Under the pieces are notes generated by a model. It ran no database searches, was not told the origin of the DNA, and saw only the letters and a program-made list of their open reading frames with translations. This document shows positions 1 to 10,853 of a stretch of DNA of 64,000 bases, piece after piece. Within the stretch, counting starts at the first letter, position 1. Each line of letters opens with the position of its first letter. The DNA comes from Candidatus Peregrinibacteria bacterium (GTDB lineage: Bacteria > Patescibacteriota > Gracilibacteria > UM-FILTER-43-11), in contig JAFGCT010000035.1 in assembly GCA_016932505.1 (NCBI GenBank), forward strand, positions 1-64,000, given 5' to 3'. A program made the translations under genes and the position numbers.

Positions 1-88
1 AAATTCTAAATACTAAACAATATCTAATATCTAAATTCTAAATACTAAACAATATCTAATATCTAAATTCTAAATACTAAACAATATT
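1..88. repeat. 32-bp tandem repeat aaattctaaatactaaacaatatctaatatct, about 2.7 copies, truncated by window edge
   Basis: Copies at 1-32, 33-64, 65-88 read directly; same family recurs inverted at 58560-58623. Confidence 0.95.
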
Positions 89-339
89 GTTGTGCATACG
101 ATTGTTTGATATACGATTGGTTTAATAATTGTTGCACTACCAAGAAGCCGGTTGAATTTTGCACATTGTGAATTGATTTTTGTTTAGTATTTAGATATCA
201 GTATTTAGAATTTGAAATTCTATTACTTCAAAATATTTACCTCCCCTCGCTACCCTAAAAGATTGATAATCAAAATTTTATAACTTAATATTAATCCTAA
301 AATTTATTTATTATTTAACTTCCTCCAAATAAAAATAAA

Positions 340-1299
340 ATGACATTAGACCAGAATGAAATTCATGAAATAGGAAAATTGATTGAAAGATCAAACAAAA
401 TACTTATAATTCCCCATAAATCACCTGATGGTGACACAATGGGGTCTGCTTTGGCTATGTATCAGATGTTTAGGAATTTGCATAAAAATCCTGAGGTTAT
501 TTGTTTTGACGCTCCGCCTCCTGCTTTTTCATTTATGCCGAATATTGAAGTGGTGAAAACTGAAATTAAGCATCTGGATTATGATGCTATATTTATTTTG
601 GATGCTGGTGCTACACATTTAACCGGCCTAAATATAAGTCATCCTAAACTCTTTGATAAATCACTTGAAGTTGTAAATATAGATCACCATCCTTCAAACG
701 ATTTTTATGGCAGGTATAACATTGTTGTTACTTCTGCTGCTTCTACTACCGCAATTCTTTATGAGTTTATTACCGCTCTTAATTTACCTTTAGATAGGCA
801 TACTGCAACAAATTTACTTACCGGTATTTATACCGATACAGGTAGTTTTATGCATTCTAATACCGATTCTGAAACTATGAAAATTGCTGCAAGATTGCTT
901 GCAAAAGGGGCTAATTTAAGAGGGATATCAAAAGAAATTTTTAGAACAACAAATATCTCCACGATGCATCTTTGGGGGAGGGTAATGAAAAATACTTACC
1001 AAACGGATGATGGCGTTTCTATGTCCGTAGTGACAAAAAAGGATTTTGAGGATACAGGAGCGGATTATTCCGAGATGACAGGGGCAGTTGATTATGTTAA
1101 TTCCGTTCCGAATTCCTTATATAGTGTGATTCTTACTGAAAGGGATGGAAAAGTAAAAGGCTCTTTGCGTACATTACGGGATGAAGTAGATGTTGCGGAG
1201 ATTGCCGGTAATTATGGTGGCGGTGGGCATACAAAAGCCGCTGGATTTACAATACCCGGGCATCTTGAGAAGGAAATTCGGTGGAAAGTTGTTGAATAA
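340..1299 (+). CDS. nrnA: DHH-family phosphoesterase (NrnA-like oligoribonuclease/pAp phosphatase)
   Basis: HKSPDGDTMGSALA, IDHHPSN and C-terminal GGGGHTKAAGF (DHHA1) motifs. Confidence 0.85.
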   Translation: MTLDQNEIHEIGKLIERSNKILIIPHKSPDGDTMGSALAMYQMFRNLHKNPEVICFDAPPPAFSFMPNIEVVKTEIKHLDYDAIFILDAGATHLTGLNISHPKLFDKSLEVVNIDHHPSNDFYGRYNIVVTSAASTTAILYEFITALNLPLDRHTATNLLTGIYTDTGSFMHSNTDSETMKIAARLLAKGANLRGISKEIFRTTNISTMHLWGRVMKNTYQTDDGVSMSVVTKKDFEDTGADYSEMTGAVDYVNSVPNSLYSVILTERDGKVKGSLRTLRDEVDVAEIAGNYGGGGHTKAAGFTIPGHLEKEIRWKVVE

Positions 1300-1336
1300 A
1301 ATTTATTTTTTTGGTAAAGTTTAGGATGAATATGCC

Positions 1337-1365
1337 TTGACATTATTAGTTAAAATATGTTTTAA
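1337..1365 (+). promoter_or_regulatory. sigma70-like promoter TTGACA-N17-TTTTAA
   Basis: Hexamers and 17-bp spacing upstream of 1429 ORF. Confidence 0.5.
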
Positions 1366-1428
1366 TTGATTCGGAATTTTGAAAAATGAAATAAATTAGT
1401 TTTTTTGACAGTAATTTAAATAATATTT

Positions 1429-2424
1429 ATGAGCTTACTAGAGGCAACAACACCAGCTCCTAAATCACCCATAAAAATGGATTCACCATGTGCGATAATA
1501 GGCTTACGTAAATCTAACCATCCTGACGGATTTGGTTTTAGGGCAAACAAAGATGAGCAGAATATGTCGAATCTTGCAGAGCTAATGCCTGGTCTTGTTG
1601 GTGATTCTAATGAAAGATGGGGAGCAGAATGTGATGTTTTTAGAGAAATTATAGAGGATTTATTAAGCGCAAAAAATGAAAATGAAAAGCTCAGATGTTT
1701 ACATATGAGCCCTGAGACAGCAGTTGAAATTACTAATTTAAGAGAAGAGTACGGGGATAGATTAATTCATTATGCAAATGAGCCAAATGATTATATGAGG
1801 GATCTTTCTTTGGAATTTCTTAGGGGGCGAGGGCGTTCGACAATTAGGATGACTAATTTTAGATGGTCTGGTTTAGGAACGGTTTTAAAGAAAAGGTTTG
1901 ATTTAATAACCTCTATGAGTTCCAGATTTTCACGATTAAAAGACGACCATGCCCGTATGGTTGCGATGGGTAATTTTCATAACCTGTTGGAAGGTAGCGA
2001 ATCTCGAATGATATTAAGCATTCCTAATTTAGCTCCAACTGTAAAAAAGATTAAAAAAACCCGAAGACCCCTTACTACTGACGATGCACTTGATATGTCT
2101 CCATTATTTAATGGTAATGACACCCTTGTTATACCCGAAAGTTGGAATAAATCATCCGATAGCGTTCTTCTTAGATTTACCAGAGGTGATTCAGACTTAG
2201 AGGATACTGAAGATGATGCAAAGCTAAGATTGATGAATCTTACCCCAGACGAAGTAATTGATTTACACAGAAGGGCTCGAATAAAGGTTTTACGCGTTTT
2301 GGGTGATTGGGAAGAAATAGGAGCTTCTGAAGATGGTGAATATCCTGATATCAACGAAAAAGTATTGAAAAACGGCAAAGTACCAAATTTTTATCAGTTT
2401 ATAAGTCAAAGAGAACAAGAATAG
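1429..2424 (+). CDS. Degenerate class I SAM-methyltransferase-like protein (paralogue of next ORF)
   Basis: Co-linear similarity to 2556-3536 product, but motif I replaced by HMSPETAVEI. Confidence 0.55.
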   Translation: MSLLEATTPAPKSPIKMDSPCAIIGLRKSNHPDGFGFRANKDEQNMSNLAELMPGLVGDSNERWGAECDVFREIIEDLLSAKNENEKLRCLHMSPETAVEITNLREEYGDRLIHYANEPNDYMRDLSLEFLRGRGRSTIRMTNFRWSGLGTVLKKRFDLITSMSSRFSRLKDDHARMVAMGNFHNLLEGSESRMILSIPNLAPTVKKIKKTRRPLTTDDALDMSPLFNGNDTLVIPESWNKSSDSVLLRFTRGDSDLEDTEDDAKLRLMNLTPDEVIDLHRRARIKVLRVLGDWEEIGASEDGEYPDINEKVLKNGKVPNFYQFISQREQE

Positions 2425-2500
2425 AATTTTATCAAATTCGTAAATCAGTTTTGCTTTATGACATAGACATTTTTTAATGTATTGTTTTAGAAAAAATGTC

Positions 2501-2529
2501 TTGACAATTAGTTAGTAATTTGGTTTAAT
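2501..2529 (+). promoter_or_regulatory. sigma70-like promoter TTGACA-N17-TTTAAT
   Basis: Hexamers with 17-bp spacer upstream of 2556 ORF. Confidence 0.55.
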
Positions 2530-2555
2530 ATTCCTCCTAGTATATCATTTTTATA

Positions 2556-3536
2556 ATGAGCAGAAAAAAAGTACATGGTCGGCCTAATATTGAAATACCT
2601 AAACATGGATTTAATGATAATGTTGGTCAGAAGGCTTTATCTGAAATGTGGCCTTATTTTGTAGGTGATTGGGATAAAAGGTGGGGTAAAAGGGAAGATG
2701 GTGAATTTGTCGATGATAAAGTGCTTGAAGGAAAGTTTTTGGAAGAAAACGTAATTGTGCCGATTATTGAAAACTCTCGTGAAAAAATAAGATGTATGGA
2801 CCTTGCGGCAGGAATTGGACTAGAGGCAACGAGATTAGCTCAGGAGTATCCTGATTTTAGCATTTATGCCAATGAGCTTGATGACCACTTAAGATCAATT
2901 CTTGAGCAAAACCTTGCGGATAATAAAGTTAAACGTAGGGTAAATGTTCAAAAACGAATGTGGGAGGATATGTGTTTTGATTTCAATAAACGTTTCGATT
3001 TTCTTTTAAATTTAGGAAATGCATTCCCATATATAAATGGTGAAGCGGAACAACTTAAGGTTTTAAACCAATTCCGAAATTTGCTCAAGGAAAATGAAAG
3101 CTCACGTTTGGTAATTGATTTACGTAATTGGGGACCATTAGCCAGAAGAGCTTCAGCTTTATTAAACAAAGATAGGTTGCCGGATGCAAGTAATTTCAGT
3201 GCCTTTTCTGGTGGACCGATGTATAACGGAGATGGGGTTCATGGTTATCCTGTTGCTATTGACCGCAATACAAATAGCTTATTATTTAGATACGGTTTTA
3301 CTGATGAGGAAAAGGCAAGGGAATATGGAGACTCATATTTGAGAATGACAAAAATAAATATAAACCAAATGATACAGCTGCTATATTCTGCAAGACTTTA
3401 CACAAAGCAGATTTTTGGTGATTTTGTACCCATGGTTCCAAAAGAGCACGATAGAGGTATGGGAACTGAGTGGATAAGACCTGACGGAGTAAAACCTCAG
3501 TTTATCCAGTTTGTTGCAGGAATAATGAGGGATTAA
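2556..3536 (+). CDS. Class I SAM-dependent methyltransferase-like protein
   Basis: Motif I CMDLAAGIGLEATRLA and acidic loop IYANELDD. Confidence 0.65.
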   Translation: MSRKKVHGRPNIEIPKHGFNDNVGQKALSEMWPYFVGDWDKRWGKREDGEFVDDKVLEGKFLEENVIVPIIENSREKIRCMDLAAGIGLEATRLAQEYPDFSIYANELDDHLRSILEQNLADNKVKRRVNVQKRMWEDMCFDFNKRFDFLLNLGNAFPYINGEAEQLKVLNQFRNLLKENESSRLVIDLRNWGPLARRASALLNKDRLPDASNFSAFSGGPMYNGDGVHGYPVAIDRNTNSLLFRYGFTDEEKAREYGDSYLRMTKININQMIQLLYSARLYTKQIFGDFVPMVPKEHDRGMGTEWIRPDGVKPQFIQFVAGIMRD

Positions 3537-3539
3537 TTA

Positions 3540-4304
3540 CTATTTAGCTATATTCCAGCAAAATTGGTGTATACTTCTCATGGAATTTGCTACAGATCTG
3601 CTTTCGATAATAATCGCGAACATTTCTTCTTTTTTGTATGAGAAAAAGGCGGTTTTGTTGCCGTAAATATTAATTTCAATGTCAATTGGTATTATTACTT
3701 TTGTAAAGAATCTTGTTTCCCTGCAGAATTTTTTATCGTTTTTACGTGCTGCTATATGATCTTTATTTTCCGGACTTATTACCTGAATAAATATATCGTT
3801 TTCAGTTCTTTTCGGAATATAGTCATTAAAAATATAATCTTTAATTTCTGGTACCATATGTTCAACGTTTTCAAAGGCGTATATTGTTTCTCCCTCTTTT
3901 AAGGAATCTTTATATACATGTTTAACTCCTTCTACTCCTTCGTAATACTTTACGGCTGGCATTATCATTGTATCGCTTTTTGAGAGATTCTGAATAATTG
4001 GCAATATGTCTTGTAATTTTTCCTCAATTTCATCGAGGTTTTTTCTCCTTTTTTCTAACAACACCTGGATTCTTTTATCCGGTTCTTCCACAATAAAACA
4101 CTGTATCCCATGATTCATGGTTTTTCCGACTAATCCTAGTTTACTCAGCCTTAAAAGCACTTTGTAAACGGTAGTACGATTCATAGAAAGTTTACGTGCA
4201 ATTGAGCTAGCTGGCTGAGGACCACCTGTTTGCATTAACTGTAGATACACTTTTGTTTCTTTGTCACCAAGCTCTAATTGTTTTAAAAATTGTTCAATTT
4301 GCAT
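3540..4304 (-). CDS. TrmB-family winged-helix transcriptional regulator
   Basis: N-terminal HTH LGDKETKVYLQLMQTGGPQPASSIARKLSMNRTTVYKVLLRLSKLGLV. Confidence 0.8.
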   Translation of the reverse strand: MQIEQFLKQLELGDKETKVYLQLMQTGGPQPASSIARKLSMNRTTVYKVLLRLSKLGLVGKTMNHGIQCFIVEEPDKRIQVLLEKRRKNLDEIEEKLQDILPIIQNLSKSDTMIMPAVKYYEGVEGVKHVYKDSLKEGETIYAFENVEHMVPEIKDYIFNDYIPKRTENDIFIQVISPENKDHIAARKNDKKFCRETRFFTKVIIPIDIEINIYGNKTAFFSYKKEEMFAIIIESRSVANSMRSIHQFCWNIAK

Positions 4305-4393
4305 AATATTATATAATTATATGTTGTGAATTTGTATGAACACCTTAATATTACCTTATACCTAAGCAAAAATCAAGTCAATGTTATCATTCG

Positions 4394-4422
4394 TTGACAA
4401 TTTATTATATTTGCCTTAAAAT
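4394..4422 (+). promoter_or_regulatory. sigma70-like promoter TTGACA-N17-TAAAAT
   Basis: Read in the divergent region between the TrmB-like gene and the 4579 ORF. Confidence 0.5.
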
Positions 4423-4578
4423 TATCTTGTCAATTAGTCAAGAGTACATCGGACACACTTCCACATAGAAATTGACACTTGTTATACGGGAGGGCAACTT
4501 TATTAGGGAGAAGGGGGGTGGTTTCGATCACTTCCTTTTTCCTTAATTTATTTATATAAGTATGTTATATTAAGCACC

Positions 4579-5304
4579 ATGGTAACAAATCCTTTTTCAA
4601 CACTGCATATAACGAAGAAGAACAGAGAATTGGCTGAAAAGCTCCAAAGTGAAATGGATGCTAATTTTCTTGAACATACTATGTATGATATTAATGATGT
4701 TCTTACTTCAATCCTTGCTCTTTGTGACATGGAGCAGATGAAAAGTATCCCAAAAGTAAAGAATTATATTAATCGTATAAATGAGTTACTTAATGATGTT
4801 CAGATTTATCAGGATGAAAAGAATTATAATATAAATCATTTACTAAGAAATGTGATTGATATGCTAATGCATAACTTTAAGGATAAAGTTAAGATTTTAA
4901 CAAATTTTGTGCCGGTAAAAGCTCTTGCCAAGAGTAATCAAACCCGTATTGAAAGAATGCTTCTTTATCTATTTATAGAACTCATATTAACACCTGATAA
5001 GCTTGATAATAATATTATTAATGTTGAGCTTTTCCAGAAGGAGAAGGAGGCTGTGGTTAAAATCAAACGCGATGATTTCCATTTCTCACATGAGCAGATT
5101 AAAGAATTTACCGCATTAGCTGAGGATTTCATAGGAAGTCAAATTATAGAAAAGAAAGGTAATGGAGTTTTAATTACAATTAAAGTTCCCCTAAGTCTTA
5201 AAACTGCTGGAATTTTTAATCTTCCTCCAACACCAACAAGTACTGTTAAGGTTACATCTGCAAAATCTGCCAATAGATCTATTAAATCTTTTGCAAAAGA
5301 TTAG
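4579..5304 (+). CDS. Histidine-kinase-like protein, degenerate DHp/ATPase
   Basis: FLEHTMYDINDVLTSILALCDM resembles HisKA H-box with Tyr at the His position; ATPase-like C-terminus without clear N/G boxes. Confidence 0.45.
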   Translation: MVTNPFSTLHITKKNRELAEKLQSEMDANFLEHTMYDINDVLTSILALCDMEQMKSIPKVKNYINRINELLNDVQIYQDEKNYNINHLLRNVIDMLMHNFKDKVKILTNFVPVKALAKSNQTRIERMLLYLFIELILTPDKLDNNIINVELFQKEKEAVVKIKRDDFHFSHEQIKEFTALAEDFIGSQIIEKKGNGVLITIKVPLSLKTAGIFNLPPTPTSTVKVTSAKSANRSIKSFAKD

Positions 5305-5380
5305 ATATTTGAGATTTGTGATTTTTGAATTGTGATTCTTTTTTGGTTTAACTATACTCTTTTTGTTATAATTAAAATTT

Positions 5381-6202
5381 ATGCAAAAGATTAAAATTTC
5401 TTTAATATCATATATTGTTCTAATGATTGTTGCGCTTTTTGGCGGAATGGTAGGTGGTGCGATGATGTTTAGATATTTGGATATTGAGAGTGGAGGTTCA
5501 TCTGGAAACCAAACTCAAACTATAAAGAAATCTGTATATATCGAGGATTCTCAGATAATTCAAACAGTAAAAGATATCAGTCCAAGTATTGTTAGCATTG
5601 TAATTACGAAAAATCTTCCATTATATAAAGAGCAGGTTTTTTCCGGAAATGTTTATAAAAATACTATGATTGGTGGTGGCAGTGGTTTTATTGTTACTGC
5701 AGATGGGCTTGTGGTTACAAATACACATGTTGTGAATGATGATAACGCAAGATATACTGTTATTTTGAATGATAAAACAGAGTATAATGCCAAGGTAGTA
5801 TCAATTAGTCCGTTTAGTGATATTGCACTATTGCAGATTGAATCTGATGATAAAACAAATGTTGATGGCTTGCCTGTTGTTAAATTCGGAAGCATTGAAA
5901 AGCTTCAGGTCGGGCAAAAGGTGATTGCCGTGGGTAATGCTCTTGCTCAGTACGAGAATACTGTTACCTCAGGTATTGTAAGTGCTATTGGTCGTACTAT
6001 TCCCGCTGAATCATCCGGAAGCTTAAAAGAGCTTACAAACCTTATACAAACCGATGCGGCAATGAATCAAGGTAATAGTGGAGGACCGCTTGTTAATCTT
6101 AATGGTGAGGTAATTGGTGTTAATACTGCTGTTGCGACAGGTGCACAGGGTATTGGCTTTGCAATACCTGTTAGTGATGTTCTTTCTATGTTAGAGAATT
6201 AG
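5381..6202 (+). CDS. Membrane-anchored trypsin-like serine protease (HtrA/DegP family) without PDZ domain
   Basis: Catalytic motifs VVTNTHVV (H), FSDIALLQ (D), GNSGGPLVN (S); N-terminal TM; ends after protease domain. Confidence 0.88.
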   Translation: MQKIKISLISYIVLMIVALFGGMVGGAMMFRYLDIESGGSSGNQTQTIKKSVYIEDSQIIQTVKDISPSIVSIVITKNLPLYKEQVFSGNVYKNTMIGGGSGFIVTADGLVVTNTHVVNDDNARYTVILNDKTEYNAKVVSISPFSDIALLQIESDDKTNVDGLPVVKFGSIEKLQVGQKVIAVGNALAQYENTVTSGIVSAIGRTIPAESSGSLKELTNLIQTDAAMNQGNSGGPLVNLNGEVIGVNTAVATGAQGIGFAIPVSDVLSMLEN

Positions 6203-6209
6203 TTTATAT

Positions 6210-6300
6210 GCTCAGGTGGTGAAATTGGTAGACACGCTAGCTTGAGGGGCTAGTGGACAACATATCGTCCGTGGAGGTTCAAGTCCTCTCCTGAGCACCA
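6210..6300 (+). tRNA. tRNA-Leu (anticodon GAG), CCA encoded
   Basis: Acceptor GCTCAGG/CCTGAGC, anticodon stem CTAGC-TTGAGGG-GCTAG, long variable arm, GGTTCAAGTCC T-arm. Confidence 0.95.
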
Positions 6301-6336
6301 ATTTTTTTTAAATTGTGTTTTTTGTGATAAATACAA

Positions 6337-6366
6337 AGTAGGGTCACGCCATGGCGTGACCCTACT
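6337..6366. repeat. 30-bp perfect palindrome AGTAGGGTCACGCCATGGCGTGACCCTACT
   Basis: Read directly; related imperfect copy at 42968-42995. Confidence 0.95.
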
Positions 6367-6420
6367 ATTGATGAAAATCATATAAATCAATCAAATCACA
6401 AAAATCACAGTTCAGACATT

Positions 6421-8547
<2,127 letters not shown>

Positions 8548-8627
8548 TTATGCAAAGGGAAAGGCAAAGGCAAGGTCATATTTGTGGATTTTTCCCTTAT
8601 TTATGCTTTTATCTTTGGCTTATTTGC

Positions 8628-8656
8628 TTGATATTTAGGCTAAAATTTGGTATAAT
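8628..8656 (+). promoter_or_regulatory. sigma70-like promoter TTGATA-N17-TATAAT for pilT
   Basis: Consensus-like hexamers with 17-bp spacer. Confidence 0.65.
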
Positions 8657-8661
8657 ATATA

Positions 8662-8707
8662 GATCGAATGGGTGCTCGGATAGATGATCGAATGGGTGCT
8701 CGGATAG
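8662..8707. repeat. 24-bp direct repeat gatcgaatgggtgctcggatagat, two copies
   Basis: Copies begin at 8662 and 8686. Confidence 0.95.
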
Positions 8708-8722
8708 AATGACTTAATAATT

Positions 8723-8776
8723 AATACGATCCCCAATACGATCCCCAATACGATCCCCAATACGATCCCCAATACG
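8723..8776. repeat. 12-bp tandem repeat aatacgatcccc, 4 full copies plus a 6-nt partial
   Basis: 8723-8734, 8735-8746, 8747-8758, 8759-8770, partial aatacg 8771-8776. Confidence 0.97.
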
Positions 8777-8780
8777 AAAT

Positions 8781-9863
8781 ATGATAGAACTAAATCAAAT
8801 AATGAAAGGCGTAATAGATTCAGGGTCGCCAGATCTACATCTGCAAATTGGCCAACCTCCTGTTATACGAACAAAGAATGGTGAATTAGTCGCGCTTCCC
8901 GGTAGTACTTCGCTTTTAACCGAAGGTGATGTAAATAGTGTTGTTGATATGATTATGACCGAACAGCAAAAACAGATATTTGAGACAAGCCATCAGGTGG
9001 ATTTTTCTTATTCAATTCCGAATTTAAGTAGATTTAGGGTAAATGTTTATAAAGAAAAAAATGGTTCTGCAATTGCATTTAGAGTAATTAGTGAAGACAT
9101 TCCATCTATGGAGGATTTAGGGTTGGGTGATACTGCGAAATCACTTGCAATGCAACCAAATGGTCTTGTTCTTGTTACTGGTCCAACAGGTATGGGTAAA
9201 TCGACTGTTGTGGCATCGATTATTGATTATATTAATCAGAACAGAAGGGCTCATATTATTACAATAGAAGATCCGATTGAGTTTGTTTACAAGAATAAAC
9301 AGTGTCTTGTTACCCAAAGAGAACTTGGAAATCATACCCGTAGTTTTGCTGATGCAATAAAAGGAGCTCTTCGTCAGGATCCAGATGTTGTTCTTGTTGG
9401 TGAAATGCGTGACCTGGAAACAATCGCTGCAGCTATTACACTTGCGGAAACAGGTCATTTGGTTTTTTCAACTTTGCATACAACAGATGCAGCCCAGACA
9501 GTCGACAGAATTATCGATGTTTTTCCTTCATATCAACAACAGCAAATAAGAGCTCAACTTTCAAATACATTAAAAGGTGTTATTTCTCAGCTTTTATTAC
9601 CTAGAGCGGATGGAGATGGAAGAGTCGCTGCCAGAGAATACATGATTGTGAATGATGCAATTAGCAATTGTATTTCTAAAGGTGAAACACATCAAATCCC
9701 TTCTATAATGCAGATTAATGCTGATGAGGGAATGATTTTAATGGATACAGCACTTGAGAATTTATATAAAGAGGGATTAATCACTGCTGATGAGGCTTTA
9801 TCTAAAGCAAGCGATTCTGAATCTCTCCAAGCCAGACTTCAGTCTTTGCAAACAGTTTCTTAA
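8781..9863 (+). CDS. pilT: Type IV pilus retraction ATPase PilT-like
   Basis: Walker A GPTGMGKST, IITIEDPIEF, ALRQDPDVVLVGEMRD, FSTLHTTDAAQTVDRIIDVFP. Confidence 0.93.
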   Translation: MIELNQIMKGVIDSGSPDLHLQIGQPPVIRTKNGELVALPGSTSLLTEGDVNSVVDMIMTEQQKQIFETSHQVDFSYSIPNLSRFRVNVYKEKNGSAIAFRVISEDIPSMEDLGLGDTAKSLAMQPNGLVLVTGPTGMGKSTVVASIIDYINQNRRAHIITIEDPIEFVYKNKQCLVTQRELGNHTRSFADAIKGALRQDPDVVLVGEMRDLETIAAAITLAETGHLVFSTLHTTDAAQTVDRIIDVFPSYQQQQIRAQLSNTLKGVISQLLLPRADGDGRVAAREYMIVNDAISNCISKGETHQIPSIMQINADEGMILMDTALENLYKEGLITADEALSKASDSESLQARLQSLQTVS

Positions 9864-9881
9864 ATAAAAAATTATTATTTA

Positions 9882-10730
9882 ATGCCTACCCAGACAATTC
9901 AATCAAAGGGATTGATGAATATAAATGATATTCTTGATATAACTCATGAGGAAAAATATGAAACGGGAGGTTTTATATTTAAGGAGGGTGAAGAAGACAA
10001 AAATTTCTATCTTGTTATGAATGGGGAGATTGAAATTGCCAAAAAAACCTCAGATGGTAAAGAAAAAGTAATAGCTGAACTTAAGCCCGGTGAGATTCTT
10101 GGTGAAGGCGTTCTTTCCGGCATATTTATTAAACCTACTACAGCAAGAGCGGTAACCGATGTGACTTTACTTACTTTTTCAAAGGAGGATTTTGATAATT
10201 TATTAAAGGAAAATTCTCAGGCGGGTGTTGAATTTTTACTTTCAGTAATTGGCACTGTAAATGACAGACTCAATACTTCAAATATTATGCTTCTTTCGCT
10301 TTTTGAAATAAACAAACTTATGAGTATTTATAGAGATGATATAAATACGCTCTCTAAAGCCTTAATTGATAAGCTGATATTAATAACAAAAAGCAATCAT
10401 GGTGTTTTTATGTTGAAAAATCCTTTTGAAGAAAATTACAGAATAGTTTATTCAACTTCGCCCGATTTAACTACAGAAAGTTTTAAAGATTACGACAAGA
10501 CAAAGTCTCAGATAATTAAAAATACTAATCATCAATATATTTTTGTTGATTTAAAGGGTGTTGGTTTTATAGCTCTTTTAAGGGATAACACAGATCACCT
10601 TTATGAAGATGAAGATTTAAGATTAATGATTTTAATTGCAGATCAAGCCGGAAATGTCATTGAATCTGCTTCACGCAGGGCTTCGGATAAAGCAAGGGAC
10701 GTTTTACATCAAAGAAAAATTGTATTGTAG
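9882..10730 (+). CDS. Cyclic-nucleotide-binding-domain protein with GAF-like C-terminus
   Basis: cNBD signature FKEGEEDKNFYLVMNGEIEI...GEILGEGVLSG; no DNA-binding HTH evident. Confidence 0.7.
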   Translation: MPTQTIQSKGLMNINDILDITHEEKYETGGFIFKEGEEDKNFYLVMNGEIEIAKKTSDGKEKVIAELKPGEILGEGVLSGIFIKPTTARAVTDVTLLTFSKEDFDNLLKENSQAGVEFLLSVIGTVNDRLNTSNIMLLSLFEINKLMSIYRDDINTLSKALIDKLILITKSNHGVFMLKNPFEENYRIVYSTSPDLTTESFKDYDKTKSQIIKNTNHQYIFVDLKGVGFIALLRDNTDHLYEDEDLRLMILIADQAGNVIESASRRASDKARDVLHQRKIVL

Positions 10731-10853
10731 GGTAAGGACTAAGAACTAAGTTTGTTTAGCTTAATTTTCCATATTTCTTATTCTTTATTTAATTCGGTTT
10801 GACCCTTTTTTGTTAAACATATAATATAATTAAGAACAAATAATAGAATTCAT

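Noticed and set aside
1-88. CRISPR array
   Set aside because: Tandem 32-bp units abut with no spacers and no cas genes are present
1977-2378. Minus-strand 133-aa ORF
   Set aside because: Fully antisense to the methyltransferase-like CDS, Ser/Leu-rich shadow composition
5381-6202. HtrA gene truncated or pseudogene because PDZ is missing
   Set aside because: Catalytic triad intact and clean stop before tRNA-Leu; PDZ-less HtrA-like proteases are plausible
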